From NCBI GenBank assembly GCA_034670405.1, contig JAXDDX010000013.1:565001-629000 (forward strand): a DNA stretch of 64,000 nt, read 5' to 3'. Source of the stretch: Hoplostethus atlanticus. Lineage: Eukaryota; Chordata; Actinopteri; Trachichthyiformes; Trachichthyidae. Position numbers and translations under genes: made by a program. The number at the start of each line of letters is the position of its first letter. Position 1 is the stretch's first letter. Positions 1-11,000 of the stretch are shown here, piece after piece. The notes below the pieces were generated by a model. It was not told the origin of the DNA. It searched no databases and saw only the letters and a list, made by a program, of their open reading frames with translations.

Positions 1-345
1 TATATTGAATAGTCAAATAGAAGTTGTGCCTAAGCTGACTACCATATGTTAACCCACTACGACGTCCCATTGAATTCCTGTAAACAACTATATGATTGAT
101 AAACCTATCTCACCCCTACTTAAGGACTCACTTAAGGAGACTGTTCTTTCTCTCAGACTGAGATTGTATCACTCTCCTTGCAGACTGTAATGAAAGCCTT
201 TTCTATTTCATTCTACTACTGGAGTGTGTGCGTTTTGTTAATGTTATAGGTTGCAGACGTATCTGGAACTGCAAAACCCCTCACTCTGGGATATTCAGTT
301 CATGTCATTATTGTGGAAGAGGGGGGTTACATGTTGCTCTCTTAC
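1..345. other. Left-edge sequence, no gene seen
   Basis: Nothing recognisable. If the exon at 346-424 is real, this is the intron downstream of it on the minus strand. Confidence 0.4.
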
Positions 346-424
346 CTGTGGGTCTCCATCTGGGGCCTCCTCTCCAGAGAGCTCCTGGATGACTGTGGCC
401 AGACGGCTAAACATAAAGATGGCA
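346..424 (-). CDS. Isolated coding exon of an unrecognised minus-strand gene (partial)
   Basis: Read on the minus strand, a T-rich tract ending in TTTACAG at 430-425 is followed by 79 nt. These end CCCACAG immediately before a near-consensus donor GTAAGAG. With the first base completing an upstream codon, the frame is open and protein-like (AIFMFSRLATVIQELSG, then an acidic EEAPDGDPQ tail), with mostly G/C third positions. A second frame is also open, so the phase is not certain. I do not recognise the family and found no convincing upstream exon before about 1.2 kb. The gene would continue off the left edge. A chance exon-like stretch cannot be excluded. Confidence 0.4.
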
Positions 425-603
425 CTGTAAATGAAAAAAAAACGGGGTTTGAGGCTTTAGTGTGAATTAGCATTAGTCATGTTAGATAGAAGTCTTTCCT
501 TTGCTGCAGCTAAACTAGCCCTATTCTGTAACAAAGCACTTTTCTTGATTTTTATAATTGCATTTGACTTTGACTTTTTCTATCTCTCCTTTTAATTATT
601 TTA

Positions 604-700
604 AATTTTATTTTTTTCCTTTTAATGTAAAGCACTCTGTGCTGCATGTTGTTGTATGAAAGGTGCTATACAAATAAAGTTTATTATTATTATAGACTTT
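604..700 (+). repeat. 3' tail of a teleost retroelement (LINE/SINE-type end)
   Basis: The stretch runs from 'taaagcactctgtgctg' through 'aaggtgctatacaaataaa' to a (TTA)n end. This 'aggtgctatacaaataaagtttattatta' style tail is widespread in fish genomes as the 3' end of retroposons. The family name is from memory and unsure; the AT-rich repeat end is directly visible. Confidence 0.55.
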
Positions 701-1460
701 TAAAACCTTGATTAAAGTATGGATTATTTGTTACTATTGGTTACTATTCAAGACATTTTATGACTTTTCAAGGACCTGTAGACACCTTGTAGTTTCTAAC
801 ATCTAACACCTATCAATTTCATGCCAAGGATCCCAAAAATAGGGAGATTTGCAAAACCATGTTTATGAATGATCTTAACGAGCATGTAACGCCTTAATCA
901 AATGTGGATGAACAGGGCCTATTACAGCTACTGCGTGTTGTGGTGTTAAATTTCGAGTCTCGTGTGGGAGGAGAGAGGTCTATTTTTAAAATATGCCAAC
1001 ATTTGCTACCACGGTCCCCTGGGCTCTTGCTTTCCCTCAAAGTAACGCAATATATTGGCTGTGATCCCTCGTACATTTGATCCGAGTTATCTCGGACAAT
1101 GCCGACTTCTCCCGAACCGTTCGGATGCTGACTGCGGCTGCGTCACTCTTTTGTGAACAGCAAAGATTATAGCTAACGTAAAGAGAAATGGATGGCTAAC
1201 TTTCCGAGCTACTGGACACTGGTGTCCTCGGCTATAGTAAGCATATGTGACGATTCAGAAACGCTGGTTTGAACAGAATGCGTCGTGTAAACATTACGGT
1301 TACGATAGCTGTATTAGTTTGCAAGGTACTGTAGCTTAGCTATCCCCCGTTAGCATCTCGGTTCTCTCTAAGCAACAGCTCGCAAATAAGGACAGCTTAT
1401 TTAAAACCTTCGCTCTGACTTTTCCTCCTTGCATGACAGCTGTCTAGTGCAGTCCCGGGA
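701..1460. other. Upstream region between divergent candidates
   Basis: No supported coding exon. The region separates the minus-strand exon at 346-424 from the plus-strand small gene at 1461, so it may hold a shared promoter around 1.1-1.3 kb, where CpG content rises. A CRE-like GCGTCAC occurs near 1139-1146. The sequence just before 1439 ends CTTGCATGACAG and looks like a splice acceptor, so a non-coding first exon further left is possible. Confidence 0.35.
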
Positions 1461-2065
1461 ATGGTTTTGTTTTCAAAGAAGGAACGTTCAACTAACCTGT
1501 ACGAGTGCTTCGCAGGTAAATGTGTCTGGCTTTTATTTGATATGTTTCCTCGGATGGATGTCAGTGCATAGCCACATCACCAAACATTCCGGAAACAAAA
1601 GTTGCTCTGCAGCGATTGGCCAGTCGAGATCTGCGCACGTAAGGGGCTGTCTACAAGTTCCCACACGGTTTACGGTCACTACTCCCTTCTAGGGAGCATC
1701 TACATGATACACACTTTTACGAAACGCAAAATGTGCACTTGAGCCAACCGTTCTACATCTGGAATCATACCGCTAACACTCTCATGATGGGAGGGCAGGA
1801 TCAAAGAGTCAATCAGATCATCAACCATGGCAGACAACTGCGAAGGAGTCTGCTGCTGCTTGCTCACTACACCACAGTGTTTGTGGCATTTGTGGGCCGT
1901 ACTGTGCAGTGGATAGTGGAAGCAGTAAAGTGGACCACGCTGTTTGCACGCTACACCATGTCGGTATTTGACTCAATCTACAGACATCTGCAATGGGGGA
2001 AAAGGAAAGGCTACGCCGGTGGTGCCAGGGAGATTTGCCCAGGCCCTAACATGGAGCCAAAGTGA
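1461..2065 (+). CDS. Unrecognised small hydrophobic (probably membrane) protein gene
   Basis: An open frame ends with TGA at 2063-2065 and first offers ATG at 1784, giving 93 aa. It has a basic stretch (HGRQLRRS) then a long hydrophobic, aromatic segment (LLLLAHYTTVFVAFVG...VQWIVEAV) and a second amphipathic part (TLFARYTMSVFDSIYRHL). A likelier model has two exons. ATG 1461 opens MVLFSKKERSTNLYECFA up to an excellent donor CGCAG|GTAAAT at 1515/1516. Joined to an acceptor at 1792-1793 it continues in frame as QDQRVNQ..., giving 108 aa. That acceptor is weak (GGGAG). A stronger acceptor at 1691-1692 (CCCTTCTAG) would give a stop soon in that frame. I do not recognise the family. Candidate poly(A) signals follow at 2898 and 3473. 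Confidence 0.42.
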
Positions 2066-3480
2066 CTTTGTTTTATTCAAGCCTTATCTTATCTTGGCAG
2101 CCAAATCAAGACAACACCAAAGTGGGCCCACAGTAGAGACTGTGTGAAACCTATGAAGAAGTTGAAGGAGCTGGCTAGATTTGACTGAAACTGGAATTGA
2201 ATGTGAAGATGAAAGAATGTTTGGATGAAGAAAGGCAATGAGGCCTTATTGAAGTCACAATTTTTAGCTCTTTACCTTTTTAAGCTCTTATAACATAACA
2301 ATCTATGGTATTATAACTGATAGTCGTATTTAGTGTTATATTTTTATGTGTTGTTTTAAGTTGTTTTTCTATTACATATTCTACTTGTGTAATCCATGTA
2401 TTGTTATAGTCAATACTCATATAGTTATTGTATCATATGACTGCGGATGCAAATGTATTCCAGGATTAATGCAAACAAGACTACATACATTCGAAGAATA
2501 GACCTGCCTTCTTCGTATTATTGTAATGCACTACAGCGGGGGTATTTTTGATGAAGTTTTGATGGAAGGCTATATGAAGAATTCACCATGTTATCAAGAG
2601 CCAAATGTATTTCTTATATCTACTATGTACAATGTGAAGGTTATTTTTTGTCTACTTTAGATTAACCCTATAAAATTCACACAGAAGAACTATGCAATAT
2701 TTCACTTTGGTATACCATTTGTAGTTTTTGGTACACACATCCCATGTTATATTGGATGTGTTATATTGAAAATCATACTTATAACACATACAAACTAAAG
2801 CAGGATGGCTGCAACAATATTACTTTTACTGTGTTCTTTGTTGCCTTTCCCAAGAAGTAATTTTGCCTGTTTGCACTTATCAATATTGAGAGTCAGAAAT
2901 AAATACTATTGCTCAGTATATGTTACAAGGGGCAGCTAATGGTCAAACACTAATGAAATGTAGAGAAAAATGAAAATATTGTACTAAAGTGAAATGTTGC
3001 TCTAAAATGACCCATAGCCACATCCACATTTTTTTATTTTTGTATTTGGATATATTTTAATTGTAATCATTTTTCAACAGATTGTGAGCTGAGTCATTCA
3101 AGTGTCCTCTTCTATTATTGTCATTTATAACACATATTGGTCTTTTATGTGAATACAAATGACACATCAGCACTATTGGACGACATTAACTTCTGTACAC
3201 TCCTAGCAGCTAAATACAGCACTGCTTTCAAATATGATTACAGTATGTATGATATAGTCACACAACTATATCCACAACATACTAATACTTACAGAAGATT
3301 CTAGTATTATAATGCATAACCTGCTATGTTTCTGGTATTAACATTGAGATCAAAAGGCTTTATGCAGGTGTACTGATATTAATTTGATACACTAACGTTT
3401 ATTGTAATGGCTGTTTGGTTACTGTCCCAACCATCCAGTGACTCTCTTCTTGGTTCATGACTGTGGTATCTAAATAAACC
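2066..3480 (+). other. AT-rich 3' region of the small gene with poly(A) signals
   Basis: AT-rich, no coding potential. AATAAA occurs at 2898-2903 and 3473-3478. The second is followed by T-rich sequence and is a plausible end for a long 3' UTR of the 1461-2065 gene. This assignment is inferred from position only. Confidence 0.35.
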
Positions 3481-3502
3481 AAATCACCCAATTCATTTTT
3501 TA

Positions 3503-3849
3503 TAATCCTGTTTTATTTTCTGCAATTTTCAGTCTCAAAGCTAAACACAAGCAAAAAGGCTGTAAAACAGTGATGGTAAAGTTTGTCACCTTCTTAAATT
3601 GTATCCCACATCTGTTAGCAAAGCCTAACAGTGATTAAGAGCTCAGTCTTCAGCAAGAACATTATGGCAAGGTGTATTCCATCAGTTCAGCTGTATGACT
3701 AACTGCATTGTATGTATCTACAAGTGACGGGAGAGGATGACAACACAAAGGTGTTTGTCAGCATACATCCTTTGGATGGCGTCCAGACAGTCAACCTTCC
3801 TTCCAAAGCCGATCATCTGCAGCTGCACCTGGATTACATCCGGTGATTA
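3503..3849 (+). promoter_or_regulatory. CRX/OTX-type motifs upstream of the GCAP gene
   Basis: TAATCC occurs at 3503-3508, GGATTA at 3831-3836 and a related TGATTA at 3844-3849. They lie 225-570 bp upstream of the GCAP start codon. CRX binds TAATCC/GGATTA and drives photoreceptor genes, so the motif fits the gene. An E-box-like CAGCTGCACCTG sits beside the proximal pair. The motifs are short and could be coincidental. Confidence 0.35.
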
Positions 3850-4073
3850 GACCCAAGGAGAACACAAAGGGATTGGTCCACCTCAACCCCAACCCGAATC
3901 CGGTACAAAAGTCCCCCCCAGCACCCAGTCTCACACTCCAAGTCCCATCGTTGTGTGACTGTGAAGAGGGATACCACCCGCTTCACAGTAGACCAATTGG
4001 GCTGTGAGGTTTGTGCACTAGCTCCAGCTTCAAAGGCTCCAGCTGTCTCATACACACAGACACACATAAAGAA

Positions 4074-6129
4074 ATGGGCAATTCTACAGGATGCACCGTG
4101 GACGACCTGCAGGCGGTGGAGCTGCACCTCTGGTACAAGAAGTTCATGACGGAGTGCCCCTCGGGTCAGCTCACCCTGCATGAGTTCAAGCAGTTCTTCG
4201 GGCTGCGAGGCTTGGACCCAGAGGCCAACGCCTACATAGAGCAGATGTTCCGCACCTTTGACATGAACAAGGTAGGATGCTGCATTTCAGCTGCTGGGTT
4301 GGGTTCATGTAATGTGAAGCCCTGTGCATTCAATTTGACTGCAGAGGCTGGAACTTTGTAAGGGTGGCGGGCATGGAGTGATTGGTGTGAGGTTGGTGTT
4401 AGTTCGTTTAAAAGTAATATGAATAGGAGTCAAAATGAGGGAAGCAATGTGGGATTCCATGAAGGTGCATCAAGGGGCACTGCACTTACTCCTAAACCCA
4501 CTCCAAATCTAGAGTAAGTGCCCCATAGCAAATTTCAGATGCCCCCTTATTAGTTTTGTTCTTTATCTAGCACTGCTGATTTTTTCTGGGGTCACACATA
4601 CTAAAAATGTGCTTTAGGTTTCCATGACAATGTCCACCAAAAGGAATGGGTTGTAAGTTAGTTTTAGTTACAGGTTTTGCTCATTTTTACAATTTGGGTA
4701 AGATTTCTGAAATCAATCCATAATTATGGCTAAAAAAAAAAGTAATTTGCAAGCCCTTCTGAGAGGCTGTATTCTGGAAGACAATCACTAAGCTGTTAAA
4801 TTGTGTTTTGCCCGACCATCCAAGAGTTGGTAAGGGCTAGTACTCACATCATGTGGTGTGACCTTCCAGCCCATTTGGGGCCTCGGATCAGTTATAAATA
4901 GTGGCTCAGAGCAAGAGAAAGGATCATCGGAGGATCTGTCTGACTAAGAATGCTATATTTAGTGACGCTGTCAGCTTCAATTACAAAAGGCTGTGGTAAT
5001 CTCTTATGTACGATTTAATTTTGAGATTATCTCTTTGAGACAATGCCTTGGTGCCAAGTTTGCTGCCTGTGTTCAGACAGTCCCTCTAGATAATCCTAGG
5101 CCCGGGCATTCTCCACTTTCATGCATGGGATAGATCTTTGGATGACTGATTGCCACACTGAAATGCTGAAAACTATGTTTGATGTAGATGATTGTGTATA
5201 AGACTTGTAATCCTAAATACTTTTATGTAATAACATTCATTATTTGACACATTTAGCCCCCAAATCTTGCTTCATTCCATATGTGCATCACATGGAAGCC
5301 AGCATTCAGATTCATGAGTGAGTAACTGCTCTTCTTGTTTTTGAAGGACGGCTACATAGACTTCATGGAGTATGTGGCTGCCCTGAGCCTGGTGATGCGG
5401 GGGAAGATGGAGCATAAAGCTGCGCTGGTATTTCAAGCTTTATGATGTGGATGGGAACGGCTGCATTGACCGACATGAGCTCCTCAACATCATAAAGGTA
5501 TGTAGTGTACCGACCACGTTGCACTTCCTGCTCAGTATAAAACTCTCTTTGGCCACAACATGTCATGCTGACTTTATTCTTTGTGTCCTTTAGGCCATCC
5601 GCGCAATCAGTGGGAGTGAAAATCAGGAATCAGCTGAGGAGTTCACCAACGGTGTGTTTGACAGGATCGATATAAATGGAGATGGTGAGTATGTTTTGGC
5701 TCTATGGGGAGTTGAGCATTTAGGAACAAATCAGTGGTTGGACAGCTAATCACTCCGGTGCACAGTGCTTACACATTTATCAGCTGAGCTAGTGCTGTCT
5801 TAATGTAATAAACATTGAAGGAGAGAGTAAATGCAGGTGGTTGTTAAACATCATAACAATGCCAAAACCATGACAAAAGATCCTAAACCCAGTTCTGCAC
5901 AAAGGTCTGAGACCAGAGATGGCCCAGCTACAATACTAATGAAAGAATGCAGCATTTGCCCAGTACTTCCGTGTCAATAAATATACATCTTGATCCAATA
6001 GGGGAGCTGTCCTTGGAGGAGTTTGTGGCTGGTGCACGCAGTGATCACGATTTCATGGAGGTGATGGTGAAAAGTCTGGACCTTGCCCACATTGTGGCCA
6101 TGATCCACAGTCGGAGGTGCACCGTCTAG
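4074..6129 (+). CDS. guca1a: Guanylate cyclase-activating protein (GCAP1-like), frame broken by a 1-nt insertion
   Basis: GCAPs are myristoylated Ca2+ sensors that regulate retinal guanylate cyclases in photoreceptors. Exons: 4074-4271, 5347-5497, 5594-5684 and 6002-6129 (TAG). The start MGNS carries the myristoylated Gly2. EF1 is degenerate, with the family's Cys-Pro (ECPSGQ). EF2 is D63-E74, EF3 D99-E110 and EF4 D142-E153 in the intended frame, 188 aa, close to the family length. Introns follow MNK and IIK (phase 0) and GDG (phase 1), as in vertebrate GCAP genes. Exon 2 is 151 nt, whereas the family frame needs 150. An extra base in the AAAG at 5416-5419 shifts the frame and gives TGA at 5443-5445 after 98 residues, removing EF3 and EF4. 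Everything else looks intact, so this is a very recent lesion, an allele, or an assembly error. The paralogue (guca1a against other fish GCAPs) is not certain. Confidence 0.85.
4272..5346 (+). other. GCAP intron 1
   Basis: Intron of 1,075 nt with donor AAG|GTAGGA and acceptor TTTTTGAAG. I see no additional exon or recognisable repeat in it. Confidence 0.6.
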
Positions 6130-6868
6130 GGTCTGTCCATTCAGACTACCTCATCTACACCCATGATTTACGCTTGAGTTACAGCTCTTCTGGCAAAAGG
6201 TCACCTATAGACTGACCTTAAGATTGAATCCAGTTTGATATGATGGTTATCTATTGTAACAAACATTGACATTATTTTTTTAATATATGAAAGATTGACA
6301 CACATGCACTTTAAATGCATTGGTATGACTCAGTCAACATTTGCGAGCCTGGTATTTTCCTTGTTTAATGATCCTGAGCTCTGCAAGGACACCTTGATAC
6401 TAGGGATGATCTCTCAGACGGTCCACTTGCTGGGGGATAATGAGGGAGATAGGTGTGGAGTGGCAACATGTACTAAATGTACTAAACTGCGCTTTCCTTT
6501 TTTTTTTGAGTCCCTCTGCATCAAATTGCTCAAAAGTCTACGACCAAACTACTGGATTCCATAAGCCCCAAATTGCTGAGATTTAGTAGAACATGCAGCA
6601 AAAACTCTCAAAATATTTTTTTTAAGTTAACTCTCTTAAAAGAATATTTTAAGATGAAAAATACTAATATGCAATATTGTAGCATTTTATGTCAGACTAG
6701 TGTAGTGTTTCAGTGTGTGTGGGTGTATGCTCTGTCTGAATGGTTCGCTCCCTAGTGGGCATAACTACATAGATGACCTTTATTATGTTCCATGGCTATG
6801 CTCAACTGGTGCCTTCTGTTGGAAGACTAGTTTGTTTTTGTTGTTTTTAAAGCTTTTGCTATTTATAC

Positions 6869-6874
6869 AATAAA
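6869..6874 (+). terminator. Poly(A) signal of the GCAP gene
   Basis: AATAAA about 740 nt after the GCAP stop, followed by GT-rich sequence (TCTGTGTAATGTTTCTG) typical of a downstream element. A second AATAAA lies near 6944. The 3' UTR 6130-6868 shows no coding potential. Confidence 0.6.
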
Positions 6875-7383
6875 AATGAACAGTTGAAGTCTGTGTAATG
6901 TTTCTGTCCATACTTATCATAACCTGGTTAAAACGACTGGATCAATAAAAGTGTGTTGCAGTTATTGCAGCTTCTAGATAGCCATATTGCCATAACTGCA
7001 AATAACACCCCCAAACAAAAAAAGTTAAAAGGCAAAAACTTCCGATATGAATTAGTCTGTGGTGCAAAGGATCAAAGGGTTTGTAATTGGAAGTAATGTA
7101 ATTAATTTCAAAGTCAGAGGAAACTATTACATCATAACACTGTGATCACCCAAAGGCCAGTCTTGCCTGATTCTTACACCCTGTGCAGAAAACACAGCTC
7201 AAAGTATGCTGGCCTGGTTTGACCGACTGATAGGATGAAAGTTTTAAAACTGAATTGAATCATCTAAACCACAGCCTCATGCAGGTCACACAGCCCTCCA
7301 CAGAGGAAGGCCTTGTCTACTTTAATGTTGAAAGGCTGAAGGCTGAAGATTGGTTAATTGGTACCTAATTAAGGAGGCAGCCC

Positions 7384-7500
7384 CGGGGCATCCTGGTGAC
7401 TCAGTGGTCTAAGGCGCATACCACATAACCATGAAATCCTGGGTTTGAATCAAATCCTGGGATAATCAAATGCACTGATTCTCTTGCATGCAACCTAAAA
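7384..7500 (+). repeat. tRNA-derived SINE, decayed
   Basis: The head has a pol III A-box-like TGGTGACTCAGTGG (7394-7407) and a B-box-like GGGTTTGAATC (7441-7451), spaced as in a tRNA. It is followed by non-tRNA sequence and T-rich sequence near 7525. No cloverleaf is needed to explain it, so it is called a SINE, not a tRNA gene. It lies between the 3' ends of the GCAP gene and orc5. Confidence 0.6.
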
Positions 7501-7725
7501 TGCTACCGCTGCATTGTATTCATCTTTTTTTCTTTACATTATTTTAAACATCAGAAACTATTATTTGCAACCCTGCAGCTACATTAATATCCTGTCTTGG
7601 TATTAGAAGAATAAAGACAAAATCTTGAACTCCACAGGACTCTTTGGGAGTTGTCAATGAATGTAGGAATACGAAGCAAACATAACAGAGCCATGTCATC
7701 TTACAACTATGATATGGTGGATTGG

Positions 7726-7731
7726 TTTATT
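7726..7731 (-). terminator. Poly(A) signal of orc5
   Basis: TTTATT on the plus strand is AATAAA on the minus strand, 301 nt beyond the orc5 stop codon. It is the nearest canonical signal downstream, giving a short 3' UTR (about 7710-8031). Confidence 0.55.
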
Positions 7732-8031
7732 TTTACAAATGACAAAATTGAATACTGCCAGTCATCAGTTTTTCCATAGTGACTGTGGATTTCTGTAGGT
7801 TTTATTAAAAGCAAGTCCATCCCACTAGAATCCAATATTCTGAGGCACAGATTCTCCAGAAGCACAGTACCATTGGTCATCCACAAGGGGGCAGCGACAC
7901 ATAACTGGAATCCTTTTGCGCTGCAAAATTCTCTCCAATAGTCCAATAGATGCAATTTCGCCAAATGCTTGTCCTTAAGTGCATTCTTGTCTTAGTGTCC
8001 CTTTGTCATCTCTCCTTGATCCACAGTGGGC

Positions 8032-11000
8032 TTATAGGTAGTCATACAGGTACTTCACAATGTCAAAATTCACAGTCCTGGAAGAAAAAACACAAAGAGC
8101 ATATTTTTAGCACCAAAACTAGAAAGTACCTAAGTGAAAAGTCCACGCCCTTCAAAAATTCTTCATTCAGTCACAATCATGTATAACCACACACCCCTAC
8201 CTGGATATGGCGCGGATGAAGTCCAGAGAAACGGCACATTTGTACTTGGGGGCATCCAGCTGCTCATCAAGGCCGACCTGAGTCAACAGCTGTAGGGTCA
8301 CCAGGGAGGAGATCTAAATGGGGATGCAGGGAAGAAGGCATGAGTCTTTGTTCGACTTTTTCAGCCACTACTTCTTCAAACATTTTATGTATAAACACAA
8401 AATGATGGGAGCCACTTACACAGATATGGGTCAACCTAATTTCCTCAAACCATTTCAAGAACCAAAAATAGATCCCCAAACACATAACCATATAGGCAGA
8501 AAGTCTCTCATCTGAAAAATTCTGGTCACTGGGTTTAATTTAACACCAAATAGCATTTTTTTTTGCATATAGAACTTAAGATTGAATTTCAATATTTTGT
8601 ACATAATTGTAAAAAGTTCCCATTTGATGACTATGAGAATGATTCTTATATTGTCTACATTCTGTGATTAGTTGATTTTAATGTGAAATAATGTCAAATA
8701 TATTGTATGTTTAAGTCCATTTGAGTGTTCTAATGAAGCTTTGCACATCTAATTTGTCAAGGATGCCATAGTCCAATTATCTAAAAACAAAATCAAGAAT
8801 GGTTAAAGAAAGCCTCTTAAATGTTGGATCCATCTACAGATGAAGGCCTCGTCCTGGGTTCATCTAAACCATATCTGTACAACCTGTCCTGAATGTCTGG
8901 TGAAATACTGTATAGATCATGCAAACATTCAAAAGAGTGTTGACTAAATAGTAAAGGCAAAAGCCTGCTGGGATTTGACCTGGGAGAAGATGCTGGCAGT
9001 GGGGGCCACTCTGCTATCCACCACACTGTAGAAGATGGCCAGCAGGCGGTCCAGAGGGAAGAGCTTGGGCCCCAGAAGGTGGTTACTTGTCTGGAAGACC
9101 ATGCAAGAAACGTTATTGTCCATATTGGCACATATAGTCAGGTTATACCTGAAACTTATCAAGGAAAAAACAGTGGCAGTGTTATGTTAAAATTATCACC
9201 TTTTCATGCTTCTTCAGGAACTTTGTTTTCTTTATTTTACCGTGGTGCTGTTGGGGGACAAAAAGATGTCAAACAAGCTAAATGCAGTGAAGCGTGGTTT
9301 AAAGAAGTGCCCACTGCTAGTGGCATTGGTGAATATTATTGAGAACTTTTTTTCCACTACCTTGAGGAAGAAGCGTTTGTCCGTGCGGGCAGGGTTGTAG
9401 GATGCCAGGTAGGCAGCAATCAACAGGAACTTGGAGTAATAGGGAAGCTCAACATGAGCGTGAGCAGACAGCCCTTGGAAAGGAGAGAAATAAATGTTGG
9501 TTACATACCTATAAAACTTAACATACATCAGGTACGGAGATGCTGTGATACGATCAAGACCTTTAAAGTCAGCTCATTACAATTAAACTTAATTAAAATG
9601 TACTCTGGAACCATCTAACAGGTCAACTGGTCACAAGGAAACCACAATACCAATGGCAACTCTTAAGTTTTATTGCCTAGAGAACTACAACAAGACTGAT
9701 CACAGGAAAAGTTAACTATATGTGTGTGTGCGTTCTTGTAATTCTGTCCTTAATGAGTAGCAAATATCTTCACAAGAATAGAAAGATGAGGAAATGTGTG
9801 GACATTTTGCTGGTTCCTACTTCTTCAAGGGGATAGGGTAAGGTTAGGACTTGAGTTTAGGGGTCAGAATTAGGATCAGGTTAGGCATGCAGTGGTGTAC
9901 TTTAAATGTGAAATAGGTAAGATATCTACTGCCCCACAGCACAAAATGGCCAAAATAATGACTCAATGATTACTTCTTTCTGGCTATCAAAACTCACTTT
10001 CCAGCCCGTACACTGTTTTGGAATAGACCCCTACCCCACTCACATTTTCTCACACACAATAAGGATGACATGCTGCTATGCTTTTATACGTTATTTACTG
10101 CCCAGGAAGTAGAATAAAGCACAACCATTTCAGCATGAATCCACTGGGTCATTGTACCCCGTCAATGGCTTTACACGTTTGTTCTGCAATTGCATGTCAT
10201 GTGTCATTGTTATTGAGTGCAATTGTTGTTATTGATATGTGTTTTACCTCTCACGGCTCCAGTTTCCTTCTCCTCCATTTGCTGCAGCTGCTCCCATTGA
10301 ACGCTAAATAGGGGGGAAAGAGAAACAGCGCACAGCCTAGATCAGGAACCACAGCCTAGATAATGGCGCTGTCGACCACTGCACTGCTTGTTGGCCAATA
10401 TTATGAATATCAAAGGCTGTCATCACAACAACTACTGGGGTGAGACATTAGATCAAACTTGACAGGTGTTGATTATTTATGCATGAAGCAGATTCACATG
10501 GAGGACAAAAAATAAATAAATACATTTAAAAAATAAACAGACCTGGACACCTCCCGAAGGTACACCGTCTGCATGGCTTTTTTCAAATGAGGCTCAATGT
10601 TTCTCCACAGCTTGTGTGTGTCACTCTCTTTTACTGAAGACAAGCAATAAACAAGCATTACCAAAAAAGATGGTTAATCCTCACTAATAGTCTGGGAAGT
10701 CTACATTCGCTTACACTGTAACAGTAAGTGTGAAGAAACAATAATTTCCCAGTAGAAATGAATGCAGGTTGTACAGTGTGTTTAAGGAAAAAATACAAAA
10801 AAGAAAAATCTGAACATAAAAGGAAAACCAATCGTCAAATGAAAATTAAGAAAAAAAAGGAAAATGTGGCATTTTAAAAATTGATAAAGTAACTGTAATA
10901 TGAATGAATACATGTCCTTATGCATTACCTTTTCCTTCCTCCAAAGGCTCACAGAACTTTGAAAAGTTAAGGGCAGCCTAGTTGAAGAAAGAAAAGGTAT

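Noticed and set aside
1944-2147. 67-codon frame starting MHATPCRYL
   Set aside because: It overlaps the more protein-like frame ending at 2065 and lacks hydrophobic or conserved pattern.
6295-6564. 89-codon frame after the GCAP stop
   Set aside because: It lies in the GCAP 3' UTR, AT-rich, with no splice or family support.
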